Of a DNA stretch of 64,000 nucleotides, positions 43,009 to 50,878 are shown piece by piece. The stretch covers positions 11,057-75,056 of the forward strand of contig JACKLJ010000006.1 of the NCBI GenBank assembly GCA_024235955.1, given 5' to 3'. The position numbers and the translations under genes are program-made. Source of the stretch: Burkholderiaceae bacterium. Lineage in GTDB: Bacteria; Pseudomonadota; Gammaproteobacteria; Burkholderiales; Burkholderiaceae_C. The notes below the pieces were generated by a model. It saw only the letters and a program-made list of their open reading frames with translations, was not told the DNA's origin and made no database searches. Position 1 is the first letter of the stretch. Each line of letters starts with the position of its first letter.

Positions 43009-44043
43009 ATGGCCGGCCCCATTTCTGTCCCGGACAAGCCTCAAGTCGTGCGTTTCCTGTTCAAACTGCTGGTGCTGCTCGTCGCCCTGGCGCTGGCTGC
43101 CGGCGCGGCGGCCTGGTGGTGGACCACGCAGCCCATGGCGCTGGCCGCACCCAAGGTGGAAATCTCGGTGCCGGGCGGTGCCTCGCTGCGCACGGCGGCC
43201 AACCAGGCCGTTAAGGGCGGGGTGCAGACCCATGCGGACCTGCTGTACTGGTACTTCCGGCTGGCCGCACGCGACCAGCACATCCAGCCCGGCGCCTATG
43301 AAGTCACCGCTGGCATGCGCCCGGCCGACCTGCTGGACAAGCTGGTGCGCGGCGACCGCATCGAGCTGCCCGTCACCCTGGTGGAAGGCTGGACCTTCAA
43401 ACAGGTGCGCGAAGCCCTGGCCAAGGCCGAGTCGCTGACGCAGGAGAGCGCCGGCATGAGCGAGGCCGAACTCATGATGCAGCTGGGCAAGCCCGGCGTG
43501 CCGGCCGAAGGTCGCTTCTTCCCCGATACCTACCGCTACGCCAAGAACTCCAGCGATCTGGGCGTGCTGCGCCACGCCATGCGGCTGATGAACGAGCGCC
43601 TAGCCGCCGCCTGGTCGCAGCGCGCGGCGGATACGCCGCTCAAGAGCCCGGAGCAGGCGCTGATCCTGGCTTCCATCGTGGAAAAGGAAACCGGCAAGCC
43701 GGAAGACCGGCCGCTGATCGCCGGCGTGTTCATCAACCGGCTGAAGATCGGCATGCCGCTGCAGACCGACCCGACGGTGATCTACGGCCTGGGCGACAAG
43801 TTCGACGGCAACCTGCGCAAGCGCGACCTGACCACCGACACCCCCTACAACACCTATACCCGCAAGGGCCTGCCGCCCACGCCCATCGCCATGCCCGGCA
43901 AGGCGGCGCTGATGGCCGCCGTGCAGCCGGCCGAGACCAGGGCGCTGTACTTCGTGGCGCGTGGCGACGGCACCAGCCACTTCAGCGGCTCGCTGGGCGA
44001 GCACAACGCCGCCGTGCGCAAGTACCAGCTGGGAGGCCAATGA
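43009..44043 (+). CDS. mltG: Endolytic murein transglycosylase MltG
   Basis: 344 residues. One membrane helix (about 16-36) anchors a periplasmic YceG domain with the catalytic Glu225 in ASIVEKETGK and the downstream RLKIGMPLQTDPTVIYG signature. It cleaves nascent glycan strands and is thought to end their synthesis. GTG at 43048 is an alternative start. Its end overlaps tmk (ATGA), beginning the mltG-tmk-holB-pilZ-tatD string. Confidence 0.93.
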   Translation: MAGPISVPDKPQVVRFLFKLLVLLVALALAAGAAAWWWTTQPMALAAPKVEISVPGGASLRTAANQAVKGGVQTHADLLYWYFRLAARDQHIQPGAYEVTAGMRPADLLDKLVRGDRIELPVTLVEGWTFKQVREALAKAESLTQESAGMSEAELMMQLGKPGVPAEGRFFPDTYRYAKNSSDLGVLRHAMRLMNERLAAAWSQRAADTPLKSPEQALILASIVEKETGKPEDRPLIAGVFINRLKIGMPLQTDPTVIYGLGDKFDGNLRKRDLTTDTPYNTYTRKGLPPTPIAMPGKAALMAAVQPAETRALYFVARGDGTSHFSGSLGEHNAAVRKYQLGGQ

Positions 44044-44723
44044 CCGGCGCTGCCGCCACACCGCCCGCCGCGCCGGGCCTGTTCATTAGCTTCGAGGGCA
44101 TCGACGGCGCGGGCAAGTCCACCCACATCGAGGCCCTGGCCGAACGCCTGCGCGCGCAGGGCAGGGTGCTGGTCAACACGCGCGAGCCTGGCGGCACGGC
44201 GCTGGGCGAGAAGCTGCGCGAGCTGGTGCTGCACGACGCGATGGAGCCGTTGACCGAGGCGCTGCTGATGTTCGCCGCACGGCGCGAGCACGTGGCGCGG
44301 GTGATCGTCCCGGCGCTGGCGGCCGGCCAGGTGGTGCTGTGCGACCGCTTCGCCGATGCCACCTTCGCCTACCAGGGCGGCGGGCGCGGCTTCGACTGGC
44401 GGACGCTACAACAATTGGAGCTGCTTGCGCTTGCCACGCAAGGGCTCGAGCCCGATTTGTCTCGCAATTCACCCCTGCAACCGGACCTGACGCTTTGGTT
44501 CGACCTGCCGCCCGCCGTGGCCGCCGCGCGCCTCGCCGGCGCGCGCGTGCCGGACAAGTTCGAGGCCCAGCCCGCCGCCTTTTTCGAGGCCGTGCGCGCC
44601 GGCTACGCGCGCCGTCAGGCGGAAGCGCCGGCGCGCTTCGCCCGCATCGACGCCGATCAGCCGCGCGAAGCCGTATGGCGCGCGGTGGAGGCCGCGGTGC
44701 GGGGCAGGGGGTGGATCGCATGA
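44040..44723 (+). CDS. tmk: Thymidylate kinase
   Basis: 227 residues, about 15 more than usual. P-loop GIDGAGKST (20-28), the DR motif in CDRFADATFAYQGGGRG (about 102-117) and a lid region near 165-190 are present. It phosphorylates dTMP to dTDP. The extra residues match an in-frame dispersed repeat (44408-44460, about residues 123-140) just before the conserved PDLTLWFDL strand. It overlaps both neighbours by 4 bases. Confidence 0.95.
   Translation: MTGAAATPPAAPGLFISFEGIDGAGKSTHIEALAERLRAQGRVLVNTREPGGTALGEKLRELVLHDAMEPLTEALLMFAARREHVARVIVPALAAGQVVLCDRFADATFAYQGGGRGFDWRTLQQLELLALATQGLEPDLSRNSPLQPDLTLWFDLPPAVAAARLAGARVPDKFEAQPAAFFEAVRAGYARRQAEAPARFARIDADQPREAVWRAVEAAVRGRGWIA
44408..44460 (+). 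repeat. Dispersed hairpin repeat, inside tmk
   Basis: TTGGAGCTGCTTGCGCTTGC then CAAGGGCTCGAGCCCGATTTG. It is clearly the repeat, translated in an essential gene. Confidence 0.85.
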
Positions 44724-45712
44724 CGGCGCCGTGGATCGCCGCGCAGACCCGCGCGCTGTTGGCCCAGCGCGGCCACGCCTGGCTGCTGCAGGGCCCCTCG
44801 GGCCTCGGCCAGTTCGATCTGGCGCTGGCGCTGGTGCGCGCATGGCTGTGCGACGCGCCTACACCTGAAGGCGCCTGCGGCCGGTGCCCCAGCTGCCACG
44901 GCATCGACGTGCACACCCACGCCGACCTGGTGGTGCTGATGCCCGAAACCCAGATGCTGGCGCTGGGCTGGCCGCTGCCGGAAAAGGCTCAGGCCGAGAT
45001 CGACGACAAGAAACGCAAGCCCAGCAAGGACATCCGCGTGGACGCCATGCGCGACGCCATCGAGCGCGCCCAGCGCACCAGCGCGCGCGGGCGTGGCCAG
45101 GCCATGCTGGTGTTCCCGGCCGAGCGCATGAACCACGTGACCGCCAACGCGCTGCTGAAAACGCTGGAAGAGCCGCCGGGGGACATGCGCTTCGTGCTGG
45201 CCAGCGAGGCCGCGCACCAGCTGCTGCCCACCATCCGCAGCCGCTGCCTCGCGCATACCATGGTGTGGCCGGCCGAGGCCGACGCGCTGGCCTGGCTGGC
45301 CGGGCAGGGCGTGCCGGCCCCGGAGGCCGAGGTGCTGCTGCGCGCCGCCGGCGGCCGCCCGGCCGAGGCGCTGGCCGCGCACCAGGCGAAGATGGACGCC
45401 CGCCAGTGGGCGCTGCTGCCGCGCGCCATGAGCCAGGGCGATGTCGGCGCCTTCAAGGATGTGCCGCTGCCCGAGGTGGTGAGCCGCCTGCAGAAGCTCT
45501 GTCACGACGTCATCGCCGCGCAGCAGGGCGCCGCGCCGCGCTTCTTCTCGGCCGAGGCGCTGCCGGGCCGGCCGCTGTCCATGCGGGCGCTCACCGGCTG
45601 GTGGAAACAGCTGCAACAGGCGGCGCGCACCGCCGAACACCCACTTAATACCGGTTTGGCGACGGAATTTCTGGTCAGCAGCGCGCGCGAAGCCCTAAAC
45701 TCCCGAGGCTGA
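44720..45712 (+). CDS. holB: DNA polymerase III subunit delta prime
   Basis: 330 residues of the clamp-loader family. GPSGLGQ is a P-loop relic without Lys, as expected for the non-hydrolysing delta prime subunit. A cysteine cluster (CGRCPSCHG, about 54-62) is part of the zinc module, and FPAERMNHVTANALLKTLEEPP and TIRSRC (sensor) follow. It overlaps tmk (ATGA), a classic tmk-holB pairing. Confidence 0.93.
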   Translation: MTAPWIAAQTRALLAQRGHAWLLQGPSGLGQFDLALALVRAWLCDAPTPEGACGRCPSCHGIDVHTHADLVVLMPETQMLALGWPLPEKAQAEIDDKKRKPSKDIRVDAMRDAIERAQRTSARGRGQAMLVFPAERMNHVTANALLKTLEEPPGDMRFVLASEAAHQLLPTIRSRCLAHTMVWPAEADALAWLAGQGVPAPEAEVLLRAAGGRPAEALAAHQAKMDARQWALLPRAMSQGDVGAFKDVPLPEVVSRLQKLCHDVIAAQQGAAPRFFSAEALPGRPLSMRALTGWWKQLQQAARTAEHPLNTGLATEFLVSSAREALNSRG

Positions 45713-45740
45713 TCGTTTCCACCCGGAGGCCGTCCACCCC

Positions 45741-46109
45741 ATGTCCACTTCAGGTTTCGCGCCGCTGGCCGCACGACCCAGCGTCATCCAGCTGGCCATC
45801 AAGGAAAAGGCCGCGCTGTACGCCGCCTACATCCCGATGTTCACGGATGGGGGTATCTTCATCCCCTCCACCAAGGAGCACCGGCTGGGGGACGACGTCT
45901 ACGTGCTGCTCACGCTGCCCGACGACCCGCAGCGCTACCCCGTCGCCGGCAAGGTGGCCTGGATCAACCCGGCGCGCGCCTCGGCCAACCGCACCCAGGG
46001 CATCGGCATCCGCTTCCCGGCCGACGAGAAATCCCAGCAGCTCAAGCTGAAGATCGAGGACATCCTGGGCAGCGCGATCGGCTCCGACAAGCCTACGCAG
46101 ACCATCTGA
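45741..46109 (+). CDS. pilZ: PilZ-domain type IV pilus assembly protein
   Basis: 122 residues matching the short PilZ of the conserved holB-pilZ-tatD context. GGIFIPSTKEHRLGDDVYVLLTLP and the C-terminal GIGIRFP are present, but the RxxxR motif that binds cyclic di-GMP is missing, as in Pseudomonas PilZ itself. It is required for type IV pilus formation in relatives. Confidence 0.9.
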   Translation: MSTSGFAPLAARPSVIQLAIKEKAALYAAYIPMFTDGGIFIPSTKEHRLGDDVYVLLTLPDDPQRYPVAGKVAWINPARASANRTQGIGIRFPADEKSQQLKLKIEDILGSAIGSDKPTQTI

Positions 46110-46237
46110 TCTGCGGCAGCGCCGGCCTGGGCGCTGCACAATACGGACGGCGGCAACCGCCGTCTTTCAGCTTCCTTTCTTTTCCGATGCCGCCCGCGTG
46201 GCTCCGGCCTTGTGTCTGGTGCTGCCGCAGCTGTTCC

Positions 46238-47047
46238 ATGTTCACCGATTCCCATTGCCACCTCACGTTCCCTGAACTGTCCGGCCAGTGGTCGGCCGTG
46301 CGCGCCGCCATGGCCGCGGCGCAGGTGACGCGCGCCATGACCATCTGCACCACCATGGAAGAGTTTCCGCAGGTGCGCGCGCTGGCTGAAACCAACGCCG
46401 ACCTCTGGGCCACGGTGGGCGTGCACCCGGACAGCGAAGACGTGCACGAACCGTCGGAAGACGAATTGGTGGCCGCCGCCGCGCATCCTCGCGTCGTGGC
46501 CATCGGCGAGACTGGGCTCGACTACTACCAGATGGAAGAGCGCAAGGGCGGCCGCAGCATTGCCGACATGGGCTGGCAACGCGAGCGCTTCCGCACCCAC
46601 ATCCACGCTGCGCGCCGCGCCGGTGTGCCGCTGGTGATCCACACCCGGGCCGCCAGCGCCGACACGCTGGCGATCCTGAAGGAAGAGGGCGAGGAGGGCG
46701 GCAGCGGGGCGGCTGGCGGCGTGTTCCACTGTTTCACCGAGACGCGCGAAGTGGCGCGGGCCGCGCTGGATCTGGGTTTCTACGTTTCGCTCTCGGGCAT
46801 CGTGACCTTCAAGAGCGCGGCCGAGGTGCACGAAGTGGCACGCCTGGTGCCGGAAGACCGGCTGCTGATCGAAACCGACAGCCCCTACCTGGCCCCGGTG
46901 CCGTACCGTGGCAAGATCAACATGCCGGCCTACGTGCCGTACGTGGCGGCGCGCATTGCCGAGCTGCGCGGCGTGCCGGTCGAGCGAGTGGCCGAAACCA
47001 CCAGCGCCAATTTCACCCGCCTGTTTCCCAAGGTCAGCAACGCATGA
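46238..47047 (+). CDS. TatD-family metal-dependent hydrolase
   Basis: 269 residues. The metal-binding start FTDSHCHL, the catalytic GETGLDYY, the HTRAA segment and the C-terminal IETDSPYLAPVPYRGK are all diagnostic. Members are DNases or D-aminoacyl hydrolases. The start at 46238 (MFTDSHCHL) matches the family. It follows pilZ and overlaps the ankyrin gene by 4 bases. Confidence 0.93.
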   Translation: MFTDSHCHLTFPELSGQWSAVRAAMAAAQVTRAMTICTTMEEFPQVRALAETNADLWATVGVHPDSEDVHEPSEDELVAAAAHPRVVAIGETGLDYYQMEERKGGRSIADMGWQRERFRTHIHAARRAGVPLVIHTRAASADTLAILKEEGEEGGSGAAGGVFHCFTETREVARAALDLGFYVSLSGIVTFKSAAEVHEVARLVPEDRLLIETDSPYLAPVPYRGKINMPAYVPYVAARIAELRGVPVERVAETTSANFTRLFPKVSNA

Positions 47048-47841
47048 AGTCCCTGAAATCCCTGGCGCTGGCAGCGCTGCTGAGCTTTGCCGCTGCCGGC
47101 GCGTGGGCATCCGACGCCGCGGACGAGTTCATCCGCGCCATCAAGCAGGACAGCGGCTCCGGCATGACGGCGCTGCTGCGCCAGGGCGTGGACCCGAACA
47201 CCCGCGACCCGCGCGGCGTGCCCGGCCTGTACCTGGCGCTGCAGGAAGGCTCGCTGGACGCCGCCAAGGCCATCCTGGCTGCGCCGCGCCTGAACCCGAA
47301 CGCGCTCACGCCCACCGACGAGAGCCCGCTCATGATGGCCGCGCTCAAAGGCCAGGTGGACATCGCGCGGGCGCTGATCGCCAAGGGCGGCGCTGTCAAC
47401 AAGAGCGGCTGGACTCCGTTGCATTACGCGGCCACCGGCGGCAACACCGACATGATCCGCCTGCTGCTGGATCACCGCGCCACGGTGGAGGCCTTGTCGC
47501 CCAACGAAACCACGCCGCTGATGATGGCGGCGCGCTACGGCAGCGTCGAGGCGGTGCAGATGCTGTTGCGGGCTGGTGCCGACCCGCGCCGCCGCAACGG
47601 CCTGGGCATGGACGCGCTGGACTTCGCCGTCAGCGGCGAGCGGCCCGATGCCATCGAACTGCTGACCCAGGCCAAGCGCCGAGCGCCGGTGCGTCCGGTG
47701 GTGCCGGCACCCGAATCCGCGCCGCCGGGCACCGCTGTCCAGGTGTTGCCGCAGGACAGCAGCGCCATGCCGCCGCCCGGCATGGCCATCCAGGTCACGC
47801 CGCGTGCTGGGCCCGCATCGGCGCCGCGAGGGACTTGGTGA
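47044..47841 (+). CDS. Exported ankyrin-repeat protein
   Basis: 265 residues with a signal peptide (1-22, GAWAS) and about five ankyrin repeats between residues 25 and 210 (GWTPLHYAATGGNTDMIRLLLDHR is the clearest). A Pro/Ala-rich tail follows. The protein is probably periplasmic and binds other proteins. It is translationally coupled to tatD and ends the operon. Confidence 0.88.
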   Translation: MKSLKSLALAALLSFAAAGAWASDAADEFIRAIKQDSGSGMTALLRQGVDPNTRDPRGVPGLYLALQEGSLDAAKAILAAPRLNPNALTPTDESPLMMAALKGQVDIARALIAKGGAVNKSGWTPLHYAATGGNTDMIRLLLDHRATVEALSPNETTPLMMAARYGSVEAVQMLLRAGADPRRRNGLGMDALDFAVSGERPDAIELLTQAKRRAPVRPVVPAPESAPPGTAVQVLPQDSSAMPPPGMAIQVTPRAGPASAPRGTW

Positions 47842-47908
47842 ACCCGCAAGCTCTGAAGAGTCTCTGGCGCTGACGGCAGGATGGTTTTTCCAGTTGGCGT
47901 CATGCCGC

Positions 47909-48112
47909 TCATAACCGCAGCAGCTTGAACGCCCAGAACGGGATCTCCCGACGCCCGGACTCCCAATTACGTAAACAGCGCTCGGTGACGTGAAGGAAGT
48001 TCCCGCAGTCAGCCCGTGACCAGCCGAGCGAGCGGTACATGGACCGCAGCTTTTGGCCTTGCTGGACGCGGTAGGCCAGCGCGTGAGCCGGCAGGCCCCG
48101 CACTAGCTTCAC
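47909..48112 (-). CDS. VC1465-like Xer recombination activation factor (XafT family)
   Basis: 67 residues, GTG start. The core GWSRADCGNFLHVTERCLRNW, then ESGRREIPFWAFKLLRL, is a helix-turn-helix-like pattern shared with the VC1465/XafT family. Members stimulate XerCD recombination at dif in TLC-type satellites of Vibrio. The gene starts inside the left arm of a dif-like sequence, which supports a function in Xer recombination. The base composition is less GC-extreme than its neighbours. Family assignment is from pattern memory and needs a profile search. Confidence 0.65.
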   Translation of the reverse strand: MKLVRGLPAHALAYRVQQGQKLRSMYRSLGWSRADCGNFLHVTERCLRNWESGRREIPFWAFKLLRL

Positions 48113-48138
48113 ATCATACGATGTATATTATGTTAATA
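48111..48138 (+). other. dif-like XerCD site
   Basis: 28 bases: left arm ACATCATACGA, central TGTATA, right arm TTATGTTAATA. The centre is identical to E. coli dif and the right (XerD) arm matches it at 9 of 11 bases. The left (XerC) arm matches at only 4 of 11. It could be the chromosomal dif of this lineage or a hybrid site left by an Xer-integrated element. Confidence 0.6.
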
Positions 48139-48160
48139 AATAGATGGGGCGAGGCAGACG

Positions 48161-49150
48161 TCATCCCCCCGTCTGTTCCTTGTTCGAGCCGATGTGGAAT
48201 GCCACCACGGGTGCACTGAAATCGTTGAACGGCGTGCCCAGAGCGATCTCACCCGTCGAATGCAGCACGCACTGGTTGCGGCGCAGTTGCACCTCCGCAT
48301 CGCCGGCGTCCACGAAACGCACCCAGGTGCCGAAGCTGCTGGTATCCGTGAGCACGAAGGCGCCGTTGATCCATTCCAGCCGCGCGTGCTGGCGCGACAC
48401 CCGCTGATCGCTGACCACGAACGCACAACTGGGGATGCGGCCGATTTCCACCGGCATGTCTTCGCTGGAAAACACCCTGGTATGGCCCAGCCAGGCCAGC
48501 GCAATGCCCAGTTCGGTGCCGGACGCTTCAACCAGCTTGTCGGAGCCCGTGAGCGTGCCCCGCACGGTGATCAGGTCAGAGGAAACGTCGTCGTTCCATT
48601 CAATCTGGAACACCGACTGCGCCTGATCCAGCCCGCGAATCCGCATCATGCCCAGCGATCTGTAGCGCACCGCGTTGAGCAGGTCTTCCTCGCTGTCCGC
48701 TCCCTGGGCCGCCAGAGCCTGCCGCTCGGCGCGGATCCGCTCGATGACCGCCTCGTTCGCCCAGATGGAATGCGCACCCGCCATATCGGACAGCCGCGAC
48801 GCCAGATTGACGGTGTCGCCGTAGGTGTCTTCACCCAGGTGCACCACGACGCCGGTCGAAATGCCCACCTTCAAGGGCATGCGCAGGGCTTCTGGCCAGC
48901 TCTGGATGCGCTCGGAGTGGCTGCGCTGCATGAAAATGGCCGCGCGGACGGCAGCCACGCTGTCATCGAACTGCGCCAGCACGCCGTCGCCCAGGAACTT
49001 GATCACCCTGCCCGCGTGCGCCTCGCACACGCGCCCTACCCAGGCCGTGACTTTCGAGATGACCGCAGCTACCTGGGCACCATCCACTGCCTGATAGGCT
49101 GCAGTGCTCCCGGTGAGATCGACAAAGAGAATCGTCTGGGAATCGGCCAT
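48161..49150 (-). CDS. Class III adenylate/guanylate cyclase with FHA domain
   Basis: 329 residues. The cyclase domain (about 5-170) keeps both metal-binding aspartates (D11 in FVDLTGST, D55 in FLGDGVLA), the purine-selecting K51 and D112, and the transition-state N115 and R119 (DTVNLASRL), so it looks active. The C-terminal FHA domain (about 240-320: VEIGR, SRQHARLEW, TSSFGTWVRF) binds phosphothreonine. It has no membrane helices. It may link Ser/Thr phosphorylation to a cyclic nucleotide signal; no kinase gene lies nearby. It lies 23 bases past the dif-like site. Confidence 0.88.
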   Translation of the reverse strand: MADSQTILFVDLTGSTAAYQAVDGAQVAAVISKVTAWVGRVCEAHAGRVIKFLGDGVLAQFDDSVAAVRAAIFMQRSHSERIQSWPEALRMPLKVGISTGVVVHLGEDTYGDTVNLASRLSDMAGAHSIWANEAVIERIRAERQALAAQGADSEEDLLNAVRYRSLGMMRIRGLDQAQSVFQIEWNDDVSSDLITVRGTLTGSDKLVEASGTELGIALAWLGHTRVFSSEDMPVEIGRIPSCAFVVSDQRVSRQHARLEWINGAFVLTDTSSFGTWVRFVDAGDAEVQLRRNQCVLHSTGEIALGTPFNDFSAPVVAFHIGSNKEQTGG

Positions 49151-49406
49151 CGAAAAGCGCTGATGCGGAATACCCTACAGTTACAGGGGCCATCTGGCAC
49201 CTCGCAACGGCAGGAACTCTTATAAAGCCTACTGCGCCCCTTGATCATGCCACGAAAAATGTAGCAAACATGTTGGCGGCGGGCAGGCACCCCGTGCTGC
49301 ATGTCGTGGTAACGTGGCTACAACGCAACGTAACGGAAAAACCGACTTGCCAGATACACACTTGGTGAACAAACTTACAGTTCAACGAGCTTAGTTTCAA
49401 AGCCCC

Positions 49407-49757
49407 ATGATTGCCTGGCTTTCCAAAGACATGCTGCACGGGCTGCAAGCACGGATTGCTGCCTGGCGCGAAGACGACCCGGACCTCGTGGCCAACCGGC
49501 TGGAGGACATTCGCATCACCATGCTTGACATGCTGGGCGATGAAGGCGAACGTCAGTATCCCCAGGTGCGCCGGCGCATCCGCTACAGCGGCGACGCCCA
49601 GGGCCTGTGGTACGCCCGTGCCGACCTGATGGCCGCGCTTTCCGGCCTGCATGGCGAGCGCACGGCCCGCCAGCGCATGGTTAGCCTGTCGGCGATGTTC
49701 GAGGGGCTGTTGCCCAAGGGGTTGATGTCGCGCCCCACCACGCTGATGCGCAACTGA
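49407..49757 (+). CDS. Hypothetical protein, helical
   Basis: 116 residues, soluble and mostly helical, with a charged centre (DDPDLVANRLEDIRITMLDML) and basic patches (PQVRRRIRYSG). No family recognised. The codon use matches its neighbours and a strong terminator follows, so it is probably a real gene. Confidence 0.65.
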   Translation: MIAWLSKDMLHGLQARIAAWREDDPDLVANRLEDIRITMLDMLGDEGERQYPQVRRRIRYSGDAQGLWYARADLMAALSGLHGERTARQRMVSLSAMFEGLLPKGLMSRPTTLMRN

Positions 49758-49779
49758 GCGCATCACCTGACGACCCGAG

Positions 49780-49801
49780 GCGGCTCAAGGCCGCTTTTTT
49801 T
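49780..49801 (+). terminator. Intrinsic terminator
   Basis: GCGGC / GCCGC stem with a 5-base loop followed by seven T, 22 bases after the hypothetical gene. Confidence 0.88.
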
Positions 49802-49832
49802 GCGCCTACTGAAGGGGCCGCGGCCCGGGAAC

Positions 49833-50810
49833 TCAGTGCAGGTGGCCCCAGAGCACCAGCGCTTCGCGGTCTTCCACCAGCAGATCGACCTTCAGGCCCA
49901 CCGGCAGCAGCACCTTGGTGGCCACGTGGCCGAATGGCAGGCCGGTGAGCACCGGCACCTTCACCTGGGAGCGCAGCCAGTCGACCACCGTGGCCAGGTT
50001 GAAACCGCGGTCGTGCGGCGTCAGCCGGTACTCGGTGAAATGGCCCAGCAGGATGGCCTTCTGCCGCGTCAGCACCCCGGCGTGCAGCAACTGCGTGAGC
50101 ATGCGCTCGACGCGGTACGGGTGCTCGCCCACGTCTTCCAGGAACAGGATGCCGCCGTCCACCTGCGGGAAATACGGCGTGCCCAGCAGCGACACCAGCA
50201 CCGCCAGGTTGCCGCCCCACAGCGGCGCCGGGCCCAGGTGCAGTTTTGCCTGCAAGGGTTTGGCGGCGCTGGCACCGCGCCGCTGCGCCGGCAGGCGCCA
50301 GCCAGTGCCCTCGCCCGCGCCGCTCAGCAGGTCATCGAAGCAGGCCAGCATGATCGGGTCCGGGTGTTCCGTCTTGCGGCTGCCATGGCCTTCGGCGGCA
50401 TCGGTGGCGTCGGAGGCGCCAAAGCCTTCCACCAGCGCCGGGCCGGCCCAGGTGGCTGCGCCGGTCCTGGCCAGCAGTGCCAGCTGCAGCGCCGTGAAGT
50501 CGCTGATGCCGACAAAGCGCGTGCCCTTGTCCACGGCGCGGGCGAGCTGGCGGTACGGCAGCCTGGGCAGCAGGCGTGTCAGGCCGTAGCCGCCGCGGGT
50601 GGTGAGCGCTAGGTCGGCACCGCTGGCGGCGGCGCGGCCGATGGCGGCCAGGCGCACGGCGTCGTCGCCGGCAAAGCGCTGAAAGCTGGCCAGCGCGTCT
50701 GGGTCGACCTCGACCTCGTGGCCCATCTGCTGCAGCCGGCGCACGCCGCGCCGGAACGCCGCGCGGTCACGTACCGCGCCGGAGGGGGAGTAGACGTAGA
50801 TGTGCGCCAT
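49833..50810 (-). CDS. ldcA: LD-carboxypeptidase (LdcA family)
   Basis: 325 residues of peptidase family S66. TRGGYGLTRLLP, the nucleophile Ser in VGISDFTALQ, and C-terminal LGHFTEYRLTPHD and GLPFGHVATK are the family elements. It trims the terminal D-alanine from recycled murein tetrapeptide. No signal peptide, so it is cytoplasmic. The start is ATG at 50810, with no strong Shine-Dalgarno. Confidence 0.9.
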   Translation of the reverse strand: MAHIYVYSPSGAVRDRAAFRRGVRRLQQMGHEVEVDPDALASFQRFAGDDAVRLAAIGRAAASGADLALTTRGGYGLTRLLPRLPYRQLARAVDKGTRFVGISDFTALQLALLARTGAATWAGPALVEGFGASDATDAAEGHGSRKTEHPDPIMLACFDDLLSGAGEGTGWRLPAQRRGASAAKPLQAKLHLGPAPLWGGNLAVLVSLLGTPYFPQVDGGILFLEDVGEHPYRVERMLTQLLHAGVLTRQKAILLGHFTEYRLTPHDRGFNLATVVDWLRSQVKVPVLTGLPFGHVATKVLLPVGLKVDLLVEDREALVLWGHLH

Positions 50811-50827
50811 GCCAGGAGAATATGAAT

Positions 50828-50878
50828 GAAATCGGGCTCTGGCCGGCATCTGGCCGGCGCAGGCAGCTATGAAAAGTG
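50828..50878 (-). repeat. Dispersed hairpin repeat
   Basis: GGCGCAGGCAGCTATGAAAA with an upstream half AATCGGGCTCTGGCC. It lies between the tadA fusion and ldcA. Confidence 0.8.

Noticed and set aside
44720..45712. Possible ATPase activity of HolB through GPSGLGQ
   Set aside because: The P-loop Lys is missing; delta prime is normally non-hydrolysing, so this is expected and not a novelty.
45741..46109. PilZ as a cyclic di-GMP receptor
   Set aside because: The RxxxR binding motif is absent, as in the pilus protein PilZ itself.
49151..49406. A dispersed repeat copy near 49200 (TTATAAAGCCTACTGCGCCC)
   Set aside because: Only about a dozen bases match the family core and the right half is missing, so it was not called.
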